From: Blautia pseudococcoides
GTDB taxonomy: Bacteria > Bacillota > Clostridia > Lachnospirales > Lachnospiraceae
Assembly: GCF_001689125.2 (NCBI RefSeq)
Contig: NZ_CP015405.2
Coordinates: 3,513,001 to 3,577,000, forward strand
Direction of reading: 5' to 3'
Length of the DNA stretch: 64,000 nt
Shown here: one piece after another, positions 53,813-63,456 of the stretch
How the letters are laid out: each line of letters starts with the position of its first letter
Numbering within the stretch: position 1 is the first letter of the stretch
Translations under genes and position numbers: made by a program
Notes under the pieces: generated by a model
What the model was told of the DNA's origin: nothing
What the model saw: only the letters and a program-made list of their open reading frames with translations
Databases searched by the model: none

Positions 53813-53823
53813 CATGAATCTTC

Positions 53824-55488
53824 TTATTTTCTGCCCTTAGCGGAGTCTTTGAACTCTTTCTGTATTGCCTTGTAGTCGGCAGAGTCAACGATACCTTTCA
53901 CAAAAGTTTCCCACTCTGTCTCACCGATCTGCCCCATGACATACTGTGTACACATGGTATTCACATCATCTGTCAGCACATTCCACTGATTGTTGTATGT
54001 CTCTGACTGCAGGTTCTGGATCTCATTTTTCATTCCTGTGGCCTGCAGGTCATTGGTGACAAATTCCTTCAGTTCTTTTGCTCTCTGAATACTCTCATCA
54101 GAAGCCCTCTTTGCACCGTCCTTCATAAATTTGTCTGTTATCTGGTCCACGTCTGTTTTCAGGAAAATCTGGTTCCACGCACCTACATATCCATCTTGTC
54201 TGGCCTTTTTATATTTTTCGTCTGTAGTATCCTTTGTTCCGTCATCCAGAAGAGTATAATGTACATCCTGGATACCATATTTCATCACATCATTATATCC
54301 CGGATATTTTTCTTCTGTTGCATTGAACATATCCATGATCTTTTCCAGTTTTTCCTCAGAACAGTCTGCGCTTATGGCGATACAGGAATCAATGTCTGTA
54401 TAGTTTGGACTTACCGCATACGCCTCCGGTCCTTTCACCGGCTTCAGGCACCATGCTTCACATCCCTCCGGCGCGCTCTCATCAAAGTTTTTATCGCTTA
54501 CCAGGTCTGCGGACTGGTTCCAGTTATACCAGGTTGCCAGATAGGCAATGGAATTTCCGGCTTTCCACTTGGAAGTATCGCTGTTATTCAATGCAAATTC
54601 AGGGTCAATGACGCCCGCGTCATAAAGGTCTTTTACCCAGTTCAGAAAATCAATATATTTCTCATTGAACTGCATGTACTGGTACTCTCCATTCTCATCT
54701 ATAGCCCAGTCTGTCTGTCCCGTAAATGCAGTTGCAAAAGCTTTCAGATGGGTATCCATGAAGTTGTCCCCAAAGTATTCCAGGGCATAGATTTTTTTGC
54801 CTTCTCCCTCTGTAGCCGCATTGGACAGGTCGATGAGCCATGTTTTCAGCTCTTCCATCGTAGTGGGTTCTTCTTCAAACCCATATTTTTTCATCAGATC
54901 CCTGCGGACTTCAATGCCGGAATACTGGCCTTTTTCCGTATTGGACCGGGGCATGATATAAATACCTTCATTATATTTTGCCTGATCCCACATATCCCCA
55001 CTCCAGTTTTTCATAACCGCGTTGGTCTCTGCGATCCCGTTTCCATTGTCAAAAAGATAGGGTGTCATATCAAGGAAAACGCCTGCATCAATAGCCTGGG
55101 TGAAGATCGGATAGTAATAAGAACCATTTCCCTCCTTGCTGATCTGCACTACATCCGGAATACTTCCCGCAGCGATCATAGTGTTTACCTTCTGATCGTA
55201 ATCCTCCCAGTTGATCCACTGGATATCCAGATTCACCTCAAAGAGATCTTCCCAGTATTTTTCCATCTCATTGTCCTGGGCCGGTCCATATCCCCAGTCA
55301 ATTCCCATTACGGAGATAGTCATTCTGCCGTTGCTGTCCTTGGAAGATCCCTTTTCCTCTTTCTTTATCTCCGTTCCTTTTTTTGCCGCCGCATCCGCAT
55401 CATCGGAGCCGCCGCAACCTGCCAGGCAGGATACTGCCATGGCTGCTGCCATTGTGAGGGCTGCATGTTTTTTAAACTTCTTTTTCAT
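53824..55488 (-). CDS. Extracellular sugar-binding lipoprotein (LplA-like)
   Basis: 554 residues. Signal peptide with lipobox L-A-G-C (Cys about 25), then an acidic linker and a solute-binding domain of the large oligosaccharide type. An AGGAGG site precedes the start. It captures the substrate for the two permeases encoded just upstream; the order permease-permease-binding protein is typical for LplB/YtcP/LplA-type transporters. The stem-loops after the gene probably set its mRNA level above that of the flanking genes. Confidence 0.92.
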   Translation of the reverse strand: MKKKFKKHAALTMAAAMAVSCLAGCGGSDDADAAAKKGTEIKKEEKGSSKDSNGRMTISVMGIDWGYGPAQDNEMEKYWEDLFEVNLDIQWINWEDYDQKVNTMIAAGSIPDVVQISKEGNGSYYYPIFTQAIDAGVFLDMTPYLFDNGNGIAETNAVMKNWSGDMWDQAKYNEGIYIMPRSNTEKGQYSGIEVRRDLMKKYGFEEEPTTMEELKTWLIDLSNAATEGEGKKIYALEYFGDNFMDTHLKAFATAFTGQTDWAIDENGEYQYMQFNEKYIDFLNWVKDLYDAGVIDPEFALNNSDTSKWKAGNSIAYLATWYNWNQSADLVSDKNFDESAPEGCEAWCLKPVKGPEAYAVSPNYTDIDSCIAISADCSEEKLEKIMDMFNATEEKYPGYNDVMKYGIQDVHYTLLDDGTKDTTDEKYKKARQDGYVGAWNQIFLKTDVDQITDKFMKDGAKRASDESIQRAKELKEFVTNDLQATGMKNEIQNLQSETYNNQWNVLTDDVNTMCTQYVMGQIGETEWETFVKGIVDSADYKAIQKEFKDSAKGRK

Positions 55489-55534
55489 TTTGAAAACCTC
55501 CTGTAATGATATAATATTATTTTTTTCTTTATAC

Positions 55535-56440
55535 TCAGCCTTTTACTGCTCCCACCATCATACCTGACTGAAAATATTTTTGCAGAAACGGGTATATGAC
55601 CAGTACGGGCAAAACTACAACAACTACTGCCGCCATTCGCATAACTTCCTGCGGCACAGCATTGGCAACACTGGACTGGACGTCAATCACGTCTGAAATA
55701 TTGGATGAGAGAACTACTTTCTGTACATACACCTGCAGACTGGATTTTGCTGTGGATGTTATATACATGATGGAGTTAAAATAGGTATTCCAGTAACCCA
55801 CAAAAGCGAACAATGTCATGGTTGCCAGCATGGGCTTGGACAGGGGAATTACAATCGTACCAAAAATCCTAAGCTGTCCGCAGCCGTCTATTTTAGCTGC
55901 CTCCTCCAGTTCTATGGGCAATGACTGGAAGAATGAACGCATAACCATAATGGACCACGCCCCGCAGGCCGCGGGAAGGATGCAGGCCCAATAGCTGTCA
56001 ATCAGATGCAGGGACTTCATATTCATGAAGTTTGGTACCATACCCGCTGCAAAAAGCATTGTGAACATGACATAGGTATTGATAAATTTTTTCCCCGGAA
56101 TGGGTTTGGAGAGCATATATGCCACACCTGCATTTAAGAATACACTCAGAGGCGTACCCACTGCTGTGATAATCAGTGTGGATTTCAGCGAATTCAAAAA
56201 TCCTGTCCCTGTAACGATCAGTTCATATGCTGCCATAGACCATTTTTTCGGCCAGAGCGCGAACTCACCTGCTACATAAACGGAGGAGTCTGTAAAGGAA
56301 AGCACCACCACATATACAAAGGGAAGTATCATGCTGGCAGCAATAGCCAGGAGGAACACCCACAATATAGCCTGATATACATTCTCTTTTGCCCTCATAC
56401 CCAGGTCATTTTTTTTCTTAATTTTTACCACGTCCGACAT
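55535..56440 (-). CDS. ABC transporter permease, YtcP-like
   Basis: 301 residues with six membrane helices. The ATPase-coupling EAA loop is visible as E-L-E-E-A-A-K-I-D-G-C-G (about 177-188). Members of this permease type import oligosaccharides with an LplB-like partner and usually share a MsmK-type ATPase encoded elsewhere; none is found in the window. Confidence 0.92.
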   Translation of the reverse strand: MSDVVKIKKKNDLGMRAKENVYQAILWVFLLAIAASMILPFVYVVVLSFTDSSVYVAGEFALWPKKWSMAAYELIVTGTGFLNSLKSTLIITAVGTPLSVFLNAGVAYMLSKPIPGKKFINTYVMFTMLFAAGMVPNFMNMKSLHLIDSYWACILPAACGAWSIMVMRSFFQSLPIELEEAAKIDGCGQLRIFGTIVIPLSKPMLATMTLFAFVGYWNTYFNSIMYITSTAKSSLQVYVQKVVLSSNISDVIDVQSSVANAVPQEVMRMAAVVVVVLPVLVIYPFLQKYFQSGMMVGAVKG

Positions 56441-56467
56441 CTCTGTAAACTCCTTTCCTTCCCTCCA

Positions 56468-57409
56468 TTACATAACCCCTTCATAACCCTTACGGTTGGT
56501 GATCCAGTTTGTCAATATGACCAGTGCAGTATTGACAACAGATTTGAAGAGACCAATGGCAGTTGTATAGGAATACTGGGTGCTGCCTGTTGCAATACTG
56601 TTGTTAAATATGTATACCTCGAATACTTCCAGATGAGATTTGACCATTGGGTTGTTCATTAGGAATACCTGCTCAAAATCTACAGAGATGATGGTTCCCA
56701 TACGAAGAATCAGCATAACCATAACGGTGGGCATAATACTTGGAAGTGTTATCTTCATCATACACTGGAATTTGTTGGCTCCATCCATTTTGGCTGCTTC
56801 ATACAGGCTCTGGTCAATCCCCGAGATCGCGGCCAGATATACAATGGAATTCCATCCAATGCTTTTCCACAGAGACTGAACAACAATGATCAGATAAATC
56901 CATTTGGTACTGAACAGATATGCGGTGGCCTCATTACCTCTCATCTCTGCCAGTTTATTCAAAAATCCCTGTTCTGTGGATAACAGGAAAAATGTAAGGC
57001 TGGCTACAATTGCCCAGGAAAGAAAGTGAGGCAGATATACAGAGGTCTGCACAAATTTCTTAAAGGTCTTATTTCTGACCTCATTCATGATCATTGCCAG
57101 AAAGATAGGGACCGGGAAAGTCAGCAGACTCAGTCCGCTGATGACCAGCGTATTCTTTAACATATTGTAAAATTTCGGATCTGCAAACAATGTCTTAAAA
57201 TGCTTCAACCCCACCCACTGGCTCCCAAGAATGCCAACGTGAGGATTGTAATCCTGAAATGCCATCAAAAGCCCACGCATGGGCATATAAAACATTAAAA
57301 ACATAACGATCAGCCCCGGGATTCCCAGCACATAAATCCACCTGTATTCCCAAAGCTGTTTTTTCAAAGTTTTCCGGGCAGCGTATCCTTTTCCCCGCTT
57401 TGCCACCAT
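56468..57409 (-). CDS. ABC transporter permease, LplB-like
   Basis: 313 residues with six membrane helices and an EAA motif S-L-Y-E-A-A-K-M-D-G-A (about 215). First gene of the transport and glycosidase operon. The start at 57409 has GGAGG nine bases upstream; the frame is open to 57484 but lacks a site. The 204-bp gap to the response regulator (57614) should contain the divergent promoters, including possible regulator sites. The only candidates I see there are weak: a TTGACT at about 57551 (+) and TATATA-like hexamers on the minus strand. Confidence 0.9.
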   Translation of the reverse strand: MVAKRGKGYAARKTLKKQLWEYRWIYVLGIPGLIVMFLMFYMPMRGLLMAFQDYNPHVGILGSQWVGLKHFKTLFADPKFYNMLKNTLVISGLSLLTFPVPIFLAMIMNEVRNKTFKKFVQTSVYLPHFLSWAIVASLTFFLLSTEQGFLNKLAEMRGNEATAYLFSTKWIYLIIVVQSLWKSIGWNSIVYLAAISGIDQSLYEAAKMDGANKFQCMMKITLPSIMPTVMVMLILRMGTIISVDFEQVFLMNNPMVKSHLEVFEVYIFNNSIATGSTQYSYTTAIGLFKSVVNTALVILTNWITNRKGYEGVM

Positions 57410-57613
57410 AATCCATTCCCTCCTGTTTCCTTTATTCCGGTTCCTTCCGGTTTCCTTTTCTTTTAATAAGAGTATATCGTCCACCCCATGGGTTTTATAT
57501 AGTAGAGATTCAACATTTTTGAACTAATTTCATATAATTCTTTTTGGCATTCTTGACTTTGTGAAATTTATCCGATACCATTAGACTTATAATGAATCAA
57601 GGAGGGCCTACCT

Positions 57614-59128
57614 ATGTATCAGGCTGTGATCGTAGACGATGAATCTTTTGTGCTGGACGGTATGAGAACCGCCATTGACTGGTCGGGTTTTAACTTTGAA
57701 CTCTGCTGCTGTACTACCAATCCCTGTGATGCCCTTACCTATCTGGAACACCACTCTGCGGATCTGCTGATCACAGACATATCCATGCCGCAGATGACCG
57801 GGATCGAGCTGATCGAACAGGTTCGCAAAATCAATCCTCTCATTTCTATTCTGGTACTTTCCGCCTATGATAATTTTGAGTATGTGCGTTCCGCCATGCG
57901 CCACGGAGCGGAAAATTATCTGCTGAAGCCTCTGGACCCCGACGAACTGCGGGAATCCATCAGTAATATTGTAGGACACATCCAGGAGCGGGCTGAGTTG
58001 TCAGGAACCTACGGCTCCACCATGCTGACCTTCAGAAGCCTTTTTATTGAGAACTGGGTAAAAGGCATTTTAAGTGAAGATGAGTTTATCACCCGTGCGC
58101 AGATGCTTGGCATTAACCTCAACCTTGATAATTATACGGTCATTATCTTTACTGTTTCCGCCTCCTATCCGCAAGGCAAAGAAAAAATGGCCGGGCTATT
58201 TGATTACCTTCTCTCTCTTTTCGTAGGCAGTTATATCAGCCATTTTTATTTTGAGACGCCCATACGGCTGGTCTGTATTGTCAGCAGCCCCAATCAACCA
58301 CACTCCATCGACAGTCTTTTGTCCCAGACAGACAATGCGCGGATCATTCTGGACTTTCCGTTTTTTATCTCAACCGGGAATACCGTTGATAATTATGAGG
58401 AAGTCAGTATCAGTTACCGGAATGCAGCCAAATACCTTTTTCTCCAGTACAGTCCCATGCACCGTATCATCTCTAAAGATATGGATCTGTCTATGGTTTC
58501 TGTCAGCATTATTGAGCGTGATTATGACACTGTGCCAAAGGATATCTACATGGAACAGTTGAAGAGTCTGTTTTCCACGATTCCCTTTTCACGGCGTTCG
58601 GCATTTGTACTTGGAACCTTAAACTGGGGTGTATTTCAGACCTCCGCTGAGATGCAGCCTGAACCGGAGATCATTGAACTTTTAAAAAATATTGTATGTG
58701 ACTTTTCTGATGAATCCTGTGTTTTTCAATATCTGCAAACATTTATCTGTACCTGTTACGAAATTGTGGATAGAAAGCACAGGGACCAGTCAGCCACATA
58801 CCCATGCGTGGACGCGGTGATCGCTGCGGTACATGAGTTCTCAGACAAAGATATTTCCCTGAAAACTCTGGCTGCCAGGCTGAACATGCATCCCTCTTAC
58901 CTTGGAAATATCTTCCGCCAGCAGACCGGATATTATTTCAATGATTATGTAAATGAAGAACGCCTGAAATACGCGGCAGATCTGGTAGAACATACAGACA
59001 TGAAACTCAAGGAAATTGTGGACCGGGCCGGTTTTTCCAGCCAGACGTATTTTAACCGCCAGTTCAAAAGAAAATACGGCGCAGCCCCCAATGCTTACCG
59101 CAGAGAGATGAAGTTGAAAAATTTATAA
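57614..59128 (+). CDS. YesN-like response regulator with AraC DNA-binding domain
   Basis: 504 residues. The receiver domain (about 1-120) has acidic D-D-E near residue 10, phospho-acceptor Asp in L-L-I-T-D-I-S-M-P (about 54) and Lys in L-L-K-P-L (about 105). A middle region of unknown fold leads to a C-terminal AraC double helix-turn-helix (about 400-500; H-P-S-Y-L-G-N-I-F-R-Q-Q-T-G and S-S-Q-T-Y-F-N-R-Q-F). AAGGAGG precedes the start. It is the probable partner of the kinase at 43433 and activator of the operon starting at 57409. Confidence 0.93.
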   Translation: MYQAVIVDDESFVLDGMRTAIDWSGFNFELCCCTTNPCDALTYLEHHSADLLITDISMPQMTGIELIEQVRKINPLISILVLSAYDNFEYVRSAMRHGAENYLLKPLDPDELRESISNIVGHIQERAELSGTYGSTMLTFRSLFIENWVKGILSEDEFITRAQMLGINLNLDNYTVIIFTVSASYPQGKEKMAGLFDYLLSLFVGSYISHFYFETPIRLVCIVSSPNQPHSIDSLLSQTDNARIILDFPFFISTGNTVDNYEEVSISYRNAAKYLFLQYSPMHRIISKDMDLSMVSVSIIERDYDTVPKDIYMEQLKSLFSTIPFSRRSAFVLGTLNWGVFQTSAEMQPEPEIIELLKNIVCDFSDESCVFQYLQTFICTCYEIVDRKHRDQSATYPCVDAVIAAVHEFSDKDISLKTLAARLNMHPSYLGNIFRQQTGYYFNDYVNEERLKYAADLVEHTDMKLKEIVDRAGFSSQTYFNRQFKRKYGAAPNAYRREMKLKNL

Positions 59129-59147
59129 AACGCCGGGTATATAAAAA

Positions 59148-59200
59148 GCTACCCTCTATGGTGCTGGCCACAGAGGATAGCCGCTAACTATCCCTTTTTA
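59148..59200 (+). terminator. Terminator after the response regulator gene
   Basis: GCTA-c-CCTCT-a-TGG pairs with CCA-c-AGAGG-a-TAGC (59148-59181), followed by a T-rich stretch at about 59194-59199. Confidence 0.7.
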
Positions 59201-59228
59201 AATTATGTATTCTTTTTTGTTTCCGAAA

Positions 59229-60110
59229 TCAGGTATCCTGTAACGTTTTAATGATTCCGGCGATCACCTCCCGGCTTTCCTCCAGCTCTTCCGCAATGAC
59301 ATCTATGGATTTTCCCTTTTTCAATTTCCTTTTTATCAATTCCTTCAATTTCTCCTGCTGTCCTTCTTGCCTTCCCTCCTGTCTTCCTTCCTGGCTTCCT
59401 TCCTGGCTTCCCGCTGCATAGGCTTCTTCACGCTGTACTTCCACATCCAGATCATAATCATACTCTGCTATCAGCATATTTACCACCTCACTGCCTTTCT
59501 TTTTCAGATAATCAGCCAGTATTCCCGTCTTCATACATTCCTCTATGGCATTTTTGTATGCATAAGAGCTGCCAGTCTGCTGATGTTTCCTTAGGATTTC
59601 CACAAATTCACTGTACTCTCTCAGTATTCCGCACCTGTCAAGGATTTCATGACCTTCTTCCGGGTTTATATTGATAACCTTCACACAGAGATCCAGCATG
59701 GGGGATTCATCCTTTTTTGCATATGCATCAGACAGGTGCAGTGTCTTCTCCTTTGCCCAGGGTTCCTTCCCATTGTAAAAGGTATACCCAAAAGGGCATC
59801 CCGTAACTTATGCAGCAGCAAGTGCTGCACTATAAGGTATAGAACTCAGGAGCCGGAATCCTTACTATCCTTTTCCTGTAACGGTCACGCACCGGGACGA
59901 TCTGTTCTAATGCGCGGCCCATATACAGTAGTTCCCTCAACGGCATGTTTTCATTGATCGTTGACTGGTGCTCTCCAAACACCATCACCTTATCCTCAAT
60001 GCCAAAAGATATATCATTGCAAAAGTTCATATAGAGTACATCATCCACTCTGATCTTCCGGATCTTTGTTCCCGCCGGAAGGGGGCCTCATGCAGTGCAT
60101 TGTATAGTGA
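59229..60110 (-). pseudogene. Broken Rpn/PD-(D/E)XK nuclease-family gene
   Basis: The minus strand encodes two pieces of one protein. The first (about 60090-59830) has G-T-K-I-R-K-I-R-V-D-D-V-L-Y-M-N-F and R-K-R-I-V-R-I-P-A-P-E-F-Y-T; the second (59780-59229) continues F-Y-N-G-K-E-P-W-A-K-E-K-T and ends in a S-Q-E-G/R-Q-E-G repeat plus coiled coil, all typical of the Rpn family of recombination-promoting nuclease/transposase-like proteins. A 55-bp insertion separates them and adds stops. The N-terminal ~100 residues are also missing. Rpn genes are frequently mobile and often decayed. Confidence 0.8.
59779..59841. repeat. 55-bp insertion flanked by 8-bp direct repeats
   Basis: AAGGTATA occurs at 59779-59786 and 59834-59841. 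Deleting one repeat plus the 47 bases between joins E-F-Y-T to F-Y-N-G in frame, the expected protein. The insert has GCAGCA-ag-TGCTGC as an inner hairpin. This looks like a tiny insertion with target duplication. Confidence 0.75.
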
Positions 60111-60258
60111 AATCTCATTTTCCTGAAAAATGACCCTTATTTTGTTTTAAATATGGAAATAACGGGGGAATTCCCCATTTGACAGCCTTTCGGCTGAAAT
60201 GCAGAACTTATGAACAGATAAATCATAAGTGTATTCAGTATACCACAGAAGAGTTCAA

Positions 60259-60291
60259 AAAACCACTGTTTCCATAAGAAACAATGGTTTT
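60259..60291 (-). terminator. Terminator after the third URO-D-like gene
   Basis: Minus strand AAAACCATTGTTTC pairs (one G-U) with GAAACAGTGGTTTT and ends in T-run. Confidence 0.75.
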
Positions 60292-60309
60292 TGAATTTGA
60301 ATATTGGGG

Positions 60310-61422
60310 TTAAAAACTTCCTTTTACATCACACCAGTTCTTTTCCGCATAGTCCATCAGTTCCTCTGCCCATTCCAGCGGCATATCGTTGAAGAACAGA
60401 TACAGACCTTTGGAGCCGTATCTTTTAACAATGCGGTCTGTATTGCGGATCCAGTCTTTCAGGTCCCCGGTGTACACTTTTACCCAGAGTTGTTTTCCTG
60501 CTGCCCTGGCCTTGTCATATATCACATCCCATTCTTCCATAGTTCCGTCCGGTCCATGGTCACCGCTGGTCCATTGAAGGGCATCAATTCCCTCTACTTC
60601 CATCAAGGCATCCATGTGTTTGATAGATTCCGGACCATCTAAGTGGTACAGTACATGATCCAGGCTCTTTGTCGCCTGTTTCAGAGAATCCAGCACATAG
60701 GTACGGAAATAATCCGGTGACAGAAGTGCTGAAAAATCACACTGCAGCTTCTGGGTCTTTCCGCTTCCGAAAATCTGGAATACCGTGTACGCGCTTCCAC
60801 CCTCATATTGTGCATATTTATAGAATGCATCATAATACTGCTGATAGCAGTCTGTTACCTGCTGCACTCTCTTTACAATATCATTATCTTCCTCGATCAT
60901 ATCATAAAGCAGATCCATGGAACCTCTCAGGGATGCCAGCACATCCACATTTTCCATTAAATCCGGAATGGCAATAGGAAAATCATCTCCGATCAACTTT
61001 TTACACTCTTCAAAAAGCCAAATATGTTTTTTGAACCATTTATTCTCCGGGTCAAATTTCAATTCCGGATAATCCTCCCACTCTTCCACGCAGGGATGAA
61101 ACCATACTGTTCTGTCCTGGAACTCGATTTCACTTCCAAGGTATGCCGCAAGAGAACCGGGACCAAAATCCGCGTTCAAATTTGGAAAACTCTCTCCCAG
61201 AAACTCATGGGTTTCGCAATAATAACGATAACGCCTTACCACGCTTTCCGGTTCCATATATTTTTCTTCCAGACTTTTAGACTTGATTTCTTCCGGTATC
61301 TGGAAGGGATAATAACCGGGCTTCACGCCTGTAACGCGCATGAGCGGCCTTCCTGTATTTTCTCCTTTCCAATAATCCTCAAATCTCTGTTTTGTAGCTT
61401 CCCAGTCTTTTTTATACCGCAT
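60310..61422 (-). CDS. URO-D/MtaA-like family protein (copy 3, zinc motif altered)
   Basis: 370 residues of the same superfamily as the genes at 39225 and 40268. At the place of HxC it has L-Y-H-L-D-G (about residue 235), so the Cys is replaced by Asp; chemistry is therefore likely to differ from the other two copies. Starts M-R-Y-K-K-D-W with GGAGGA upstream. Its own terminator follows. An AraC regulator lies upstream on the same strand, 160 bp away, and may control it. Confidence 0.7.
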   Translation of the reverse strand: MRYKKDWEATKQRFEDYWKGENTGRPLMRVTGVKPGYYPFQIPEEIKSKSLEEKYMEPESVVRRYRYYCETHEFLGESFPNLNADFGPGSLAAYLGSEIEFQDRTVWFHPCVEEWEDYPELKFDPENKWFKKHIWLFEECKKLIGDDFPIAIPDLMENVDVLASLRGSMDLLYDMIEEDNDIVKRVQQVTDCYQQYYDAFYKYAQYEGGSAYTVFQIFGSGKTQKLQCDFSALLSPDYFRTYVLDSLKQATKSLDHVLYHLDGPESIKHMDALMEVEGIDALQWTSGDHGPDGTMEEWDVIYDKARAAGKQLWVKVYTGDLKDWIRNTDRIVKRYGSKGLYLFFNDMPLEWAEELMDYAEKNWCDVKGSF

Positions 61423-61582
61423 TCCAACTTCCTCCCATTATCCATTTTTAATAAATTGCCGTTTATTATCCTGTTCTGTCTTCAGGTGCTCCATTGCTAT
61501 GAATTTATCATATCATGGGCATATCCTGCACGCTTGTCTGATATCCGGCAATCTTTGAACTATATTGGGATTTATCAGAATG

Positions 61583-62446
61583 TCACTTTCCGCTCTCCCT
61601 GCTGGTCACTGCTCTGCGGTATTCCCCGGGAGACATATCCCGTCCCCTTTTAAATACCCTGTTAAAATATGATACACTATTGAAACCACTCATCATGGCG
61701 ATCTCCGTGATGGTATGGCTGGTAGTGGACAGCAGCATACAGGCCCTGTCTATGCGCAGCTGGTCAATGTATTCAAACATCCGAATGTGGAGCACATTCT
61801 TGAAACAGGAACAAAGATAACTCTTGTTCATCATCGCCACTTTCACCAGATCATCCAGTTCAATTTGCTCCAGATAATGTTCGTGAATATAGTCCACCAC
61901 AGGCTGAAGCCGTGTAAAAATCTGATGCCGGCTTGCCGTCTGCTCCTCCTCACTCTGTATTTCCAGATAAATTCGGTATAACTCCGCCATAAAAAGCTGC
62001 GTCCAGGATTTTACAAACAGTTCCCAACCTGCTTTTTTATCCCTGTACTCCAGACGGATATGGGAAAATGCCTCCATCAGACACTCATACCCCTGAGTAT
62101 CTTTTCTGATACAGTTGGTAAAGGATGTGCTTCTGTTGAAAAAAGGCTCCAGAAACTGGTATCCCCTCCTCTGCTCCCACAAAAGAGATGGGCCAAACAC
62201 TATGACTTCCAGCACCAGGCTGCCGTCATGCACTGCCATATGGCGTTCCTGATCATTGATTATAAAAATATCCCCCGGGTGTATCTCATATTCTTTCTCT
62301 TCTATCAGATAATAGCCGCTTCCCTCTTTTACATAATTGATCTCTAAAAGGTCATGAGAATGCAGATACATCTGCCGGGAATTTGATAAAAACATCCGAT
62401 AGGGAAATTCCCGTTCAAATACCATTTCATCTTTTACATACTCCAT
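61583..62446 (-). CDS. AraC family transcriptional regulator
   Basis: 287 residues. N-terminal cupin-like part (H-S-H-D-L-L-E-I-N-Y, H-P-G-D-I-F-I-I) and C-terminal AraC domain (about 185-285; N-K-S-Y-L-C-S-C-F-K and G-F-N-S-V-S-Y-F-N-R-V-F-K). The start at 62446 has GGAGGGAAG upstream and overlaps the end of the nucleoside hydrolase gene by 20 bp, so the two are co-translated. It probably controls the nucleoside hydrolase/URO-D-like genes nearby. Confidence 0.85.
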   Translation of the reverse strand: MEYVKDEMVFEREFPYRMFLSNSRQMYLHSHDLLEINYVKEGSGYYLIEEKEYEIHPGDIFIINDQERHMAVHDGSLVLEVIVFGPSLLWEQRRGYQFLEPFFNRSTSFTNCIRKDTQGYECLMEAFSHIRLEYRDKKAGWELFVKSWTQLFMAELYRIYLEIQSEEEQTASRHQIFTRLQPVVDYIHEHYLEQIELDDLVKVAMMNKSYLCSCFKNVLHIRMFEYIDQLRIDRACMLLSTTSHTITEIAMMSGFNSVSYFNRVFKRGRDMSPGEYRRAVTSRESGK

Positions 62447-63368
62447 CTGCTTCCCTCCGCTTTTGTGCAAATAAAGCCAGCTTGGCATAGAAATCCTCCA
62501 GTATCAACCGGGAATCTATTTTATTGTAAACTCTTATAGGACGGAATCTGCCCGTATGTATATAGTTCATGTCCGCCCCCACTGCGGGAGCCTGTTTCCA
62601 CTCAAAAGAAAATCTGTCTTCATAAAGGATCAGTCCTATTGCCGGTGAATCTCCCAGCACCCAGGATTCCCCTGTCCTGAACGCACTCTTCCTGGGCTGC
62701 TCTGTCATAGCATGTTCCATGAGCTGGTCGCAGAGATATTCACCGATCTCCCCGCAGGGCCTTACCCGCAGTTCAAGCTCTGCCAGGGTTACCGGCATCA
62801 TCTCATAGACGTTCTTAGGCACCTGCCACACCTCCATATCAGATCCAAACACCACATTAGCCGCATGAATGTCATTGCCCAGATTGAATTCCTCACCACC
62901 GCCGGGATAAAGCCCTCCTCCGATCCAGATAACAGTCAGCCTTTTGGCAATACGTGGTTCCATCAGATAAGCGCTGGCTATATCTGTTAGCGGCCCCAAA
63001 AAAACGGCAAATAAAGGCCTGTCATCCCCCTTCATGGCCTCCTCCACAAGCAGCCTTGCTCCTTCACTTTCTATAAAAGTCCCCGCATCGGGCAGGCCGC
63101 AGGGGGCGCCGTGATACAGGGGTACCTGCCCGTCAAATCCCATCTTCCTTACCAAAATTTTCAATTCGCTGTAGCTTTTCTCCATACTGTCCCTATCTCT
63201 GTCTGTGCCATAATGGGCAGCCACTAAACCAACATTTTCAATTTTGGGGCTGAGAAGTGCCTGTACCACGGCAAAGCCATCATCCGCTTCATTTTTTGCA
63301 TCTGTATCTGTGATCAACCGTACAATTTTCTCCTCCGGCACCTGAAAAACATAATCTGTATACCTCAT
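62427..63368 (-). CDS. Inosine-uridine-type nucleoside hydrolase (IU-NH family)
   Basis: 313 residues. The calcium-binding N-terminal motif D-T-D-A-K-N-E-A-D-D (about 21-30) is an altered form of the family D-T-D-x-G-x-D-D, with two additional residues. N-L-G-N-D-I-H-A-A-N (about 165) corresponds to the conserved ribose-binding segment. The family cleaves N-glycosidic bonds of nucleosides; the longer motif suggests a non-standard substrate. It is co-transcribed with the AraC gene and its upstream region carries the inverted-repeat element 63457-63577. Confidence 0.8.
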   Translation of the reverse strand: MRYTDYVFQVPEEKIVRLITDTDAKNEADDGFAVVQALLSPKIENVGLVAAHYGTDRDRDSMEKSYSELKILVRKMGFDGQVPLYHGAPCGLPDAGTFIESEGARLLVEEAMKGDDRPLFAVFLGPLTDIASAYLMEPRIAKRLTVIWIGGGLYPGGGEEFNLGNDIHAANVVFGSDMEVWQVPKNVYEMMPVTLAELELRVRPCGEIGEYLCDQLMEHAMTEQPRKSAFRTGESWVLGDSPAIGLILYEDRFSFEWKQAPAVGADMNYIHTGRFRPIRVYNKIDSRLILEDFYAKLALFAQKRREADGVCKR

Positions 63369-63456
63369 ATTTTATCCTCATCCTTTATATACTTACAGCC
63401 GGTTACCTTATGTCTACTATTTTTTCAGACAAATGTCAATCCTTTTGTTCCCATTT

